Source of the DNA: an uncultured Shimia sp.
Lineage (GTDB): Bacteria; Pseudomonadota; Alphaproteobacteria; Rhodobacterales; Rhodobacteraceae
Length of the DNA stretch: 64,000 bases
Assembly (NCBI RefSeq): GCF_947498095.1
Contig: NZ_CANMJE010000008.1
Location: 124,001 to 188,000, forward strand
Direction: 5' to 3'
Within the stretch, counting starts at the first letter, position 1, and every line of letters begins with the position of its first letter. The notes below the pieces were generated by a model. It saw only the letters and a list, made by a program, of their open reading frames with translations, ran no database searches and was not told the origin of the DNA. This document shows positions 62,603 through 64,000 of this stretch, piece by piece. The position numbers and the translations under genes are program-made.

Positions 62603-63808
62603 TTATTCAGCAGGTTCGGTTTTGGGGCCGGCATCGGAGTCTTCCGATTTGCCGCGGTTCTTGATCCATTTGCCAATGCGTTGGCCACCTTCGACCAGAC
62701 CACCGGGCAGGAAGATCACAACCAGCATAAAGAGAATGCCGAGAGTGAGGTGCCAGCCTTTGCCCACGAAGGGGTGGATGATGAAGACCACAAAGTCTTC
62801 CAAGCCATCCGGCAGGAACGCGAACCACTGATGCAGAACCGCATCGTTGATCTTCGAGAAAATGTTCTCAAAGTACTTGATAAAGCCTGCGCCCAGAACC
62901 GGACCGATCAAGGTGCCGGTGCCACCAAGGATGGTCATCAGAACAACCTCACCCGACGCTGTCCACTGCATGCGCTCAGCGCCTGCAAGCGGGTCCATTG
63001 CAGCCATCAGGCCACCGGCCAAACCAGCATAGGCCCCCGAGATCACAAACGCCGCGAGCGTATAGGGACGAGGGTTAAGGCCTGTGTAGTTCAGACGCGT
63101 CTGGTTCGATTTGATTGCACGCAGCATCATGCCGAAAGGTGAGCGGAAGATGCGGATGGCGAGGTAGAACACGGCCAACATGACAACGGCACATAGGTAG
63201 TAGCCTGTGTTGAAGTCAAACGCCCAAGGGCCGACATTCATGGTGTAGGTGCTGTTCATGTATAGCCCGAACAGATGCGGGAAGTCCTGCATGCCTTCAG
63301 GGTGGAACATTTGCGGGTCATTTGGATAGACCTGCAGGCCGGTTTCACCGTTGGTCAGGTTGAACTTGGGGTTTGACAGAACAGAGTAGGCCAGCGCGAA
63401 CATCATCTGAGCAAATGCCAGTGTCAGGATCGAAAAGTAGATCCCTGAGCGCCGCAGGCTGACATAGCCCATCAGCACCGAGAACACCGCTGCAACGATC
63501 ACGGCCAGCAAGATGGCGGGCACTACGTTGTAAGTGAAGAGCTTAAAGATCCACACCGCGGCGTAAGAGCCCACACCCAGAAAGGCTGCGTGACCAAAGG
63601 ACAGGTAGCCCGTCAGGCCAAACAGGATGTTAAAGCCGATGGCGAAAATCCCGAAGATCACAAAGCGCTGCATCAGATCCGGATACCCGGCGTTGAACTG
63701 CGCCATCGCGCTGTCTGTCGGGAAGGGGTTGAGGAAGAAGGGTGCAAACATGGTCAGCACCGCAACAGCGATCAAAAGTGTCATGTCTTTCTTGTTTAGT
63801 CCAAGCAT
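62603..63808 (-). CDS. livM: branched-chain amino acid ABC transporter permease
   Basis: A 401-residue LivM-type permease of about ten helices. Marks: [95 protein letters not shown] and [22 protein letters not shown] 70-residue periplasmic insert (residues about 135-190, [15 protein letters not shown]) is a bit longer than usual. GGAGG inside the livH end serves as ribosome site. Confidence 0.92.
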   Translation of the reverse strand: MLGLNKKDMTLLIAVAVLTMFAPFFLNPFPTDSAMAQFNAGYPDLMQRFVIFGIFAIGFNILFGLTGYLSFGHAAFLGVGSYAAVWIFKLFTYNVVPAILLAVIVAAVFSVLMGYVSLRRSGIYFSILTLAFAQMMFALAYSVLSNPKFNLTNGETGLQVYPNDPQMFHPEGMQDFPHLFGLYMNSTYTMNVGPWAFDFNTGYYLCAVVMLAVFYLAIRIFRSPFGMMLRAIKSNQTRLNYTGLNPRPYTLAAFVISGAYAGLAGGLMAAMDPLAGAERMQWTASGEVVLMTILGGTGTLIGPVLGAGFIKYFENIFSKINDAVLHQWFAFLPDGLEDFVVFIIHPFVGKGWHLTLGILFMLVVIFLPGGLVEGGQRIGKWIKNRGKSEDSDAGPKTEPAE

Positions 63809-63812
63809 AGTC

Positions 63813-64000
63813 TTATTCCTCCATCACGCCTTTGCGACCCATCAGCCCGCGTGGACGGGTGAGAAGCACGATGATGGCGACAAGGTAGATGATAATCTGG
63901 TTGATGCCGGGGATGGTCGTTGTCGCCCAGGTGGTTGAGGCGAAGCTTTCCAGAATACCCAGCATAAATCCTGCCAGAACGGCGCCGGGCAACGAGCCCA
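63813..64000 (-). CDS. livH: branched-chain amino acid ABC transporter permease, N-terminus off window
   Basis: The last 61 residues of a LivH-type permease are visible: [54 protein letters not shown]. The protein end GVMEE is followed by TAA five bases before the livM start, with GGAGG embedded in the last codons acting as the livM ribosome site. The start is beyond the right edge. Confidence 0.88.
   Translation of the reverse strand, partial: GSLPGAVLAGFMLGILESFASTTWATTTIPGINQIIIYLVAIIVLLTRPRGLMGRKGVMEE

Noticed and set aside
62156-63142. 328-codon + strand frame over livG-livM
   Set aside because: It is antisense to complete transporter genes and lacks a ribosome site or motif.

Overview
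The window is a dense, roughly 60% GC chromosomal segment from an alphaproteobacterium. It most likely comes from the Roseobacter/Rhodobacteraceae group. The evidence is a phaZ-phaC-phaP-phaR polyester cluster with CTGCN3GCAG operators, an FnrL-type box, DUF1194, DUF2842, DUF6524 and SdhE family genes, and high-GC alphaproteobacterial codon use throughout. I see no rRNA, tRNA, CRISPR array, insertion sequence or prophage. No gap without a gene exceeds about 270 bases. Both edges cut genes: a nucleobase permease on the left and livH on the right.

Layout. 1-1.9 kb: purine/urate catabolism (NCS2 permease, ureidoglycolate lyase, hydroxyisourate hydrolase). 1.9-6 kb: a Tat-exported metallo-beta-lactamase-fold enzyme, phosphoglycolate phosphatase and small secreted proteins, including a tandem glycine-rich pair. 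6-8.7 kb: parE with an AT-rich orphan gene attached to its 3' end. 8.8-15.6 kb: AhpD-like protein, PPK2 behind an FNR box, MATE exporter, aspartate aminotransferase, and an HTH regulator coupled to sdhE. 15.6-20.1 kb: a winged-helix regulator whose C-terminus is frameshifted, a pair of DUF1194 vWA proteins with a glyoxalase, thyA-folA and a cold-shock gene. 21-24 kb: a bufferin-type RiPP metallophore operon with two DUF2282 precursors, a DUF692 MNIO enzyme, a DUF2063 partner and DoxX. 24.2-29.4 kb: thrS and hydrolases. 29.4-33.9 kb: the polyhydroxyalkanoate cluster. 34-44.3 kb: a gamma-glutamyl polyamine/amine utilisation block (two glutamine-synthetase-like ligases, a class I amidotransferase, an FAD oxidoreductase, a DegT aminotransferase) next to a polar amino-acid-type ABC importer. 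44.4-47.8 kb: a PhnD-like protein, two TerB-like proteins and two secreted paralogues. 47.9-50.1 kb: pyrG and secG. 50.3-53.1 kb: a Hint-domain protein and a Co-type nitrile hydratase operon. 53.1-57 kb: a DUF6524 gene interrupted by an in-frame TGA, purA, and small membrane proteins. 57-60.9 kb: a very acidic 721-residue protein, thiamine pyrophosphokinase and a DMT transporter. 61-64 kb: livF-livG-livM-livH.

The best candidates for closer study are: (1) the two-precursor bufferin operon, with a strong hairpin between the precursors; (2) the three exact CTGCN3GCAG sites wiring the PHA cluster; (3) a 15-bp sequence present in exact inverted copies upstream of the two promoter-proximal genes of the glutamine-synthetase block; (4) two apparently broken conserved genes (regulator at 15.6 kb, DUF6524 at 53.1 kb); (5) a terminator written into the coding sequence of the convergent gene after ppk2; and (6) an unusual concentration of tandem paralogue pairs.
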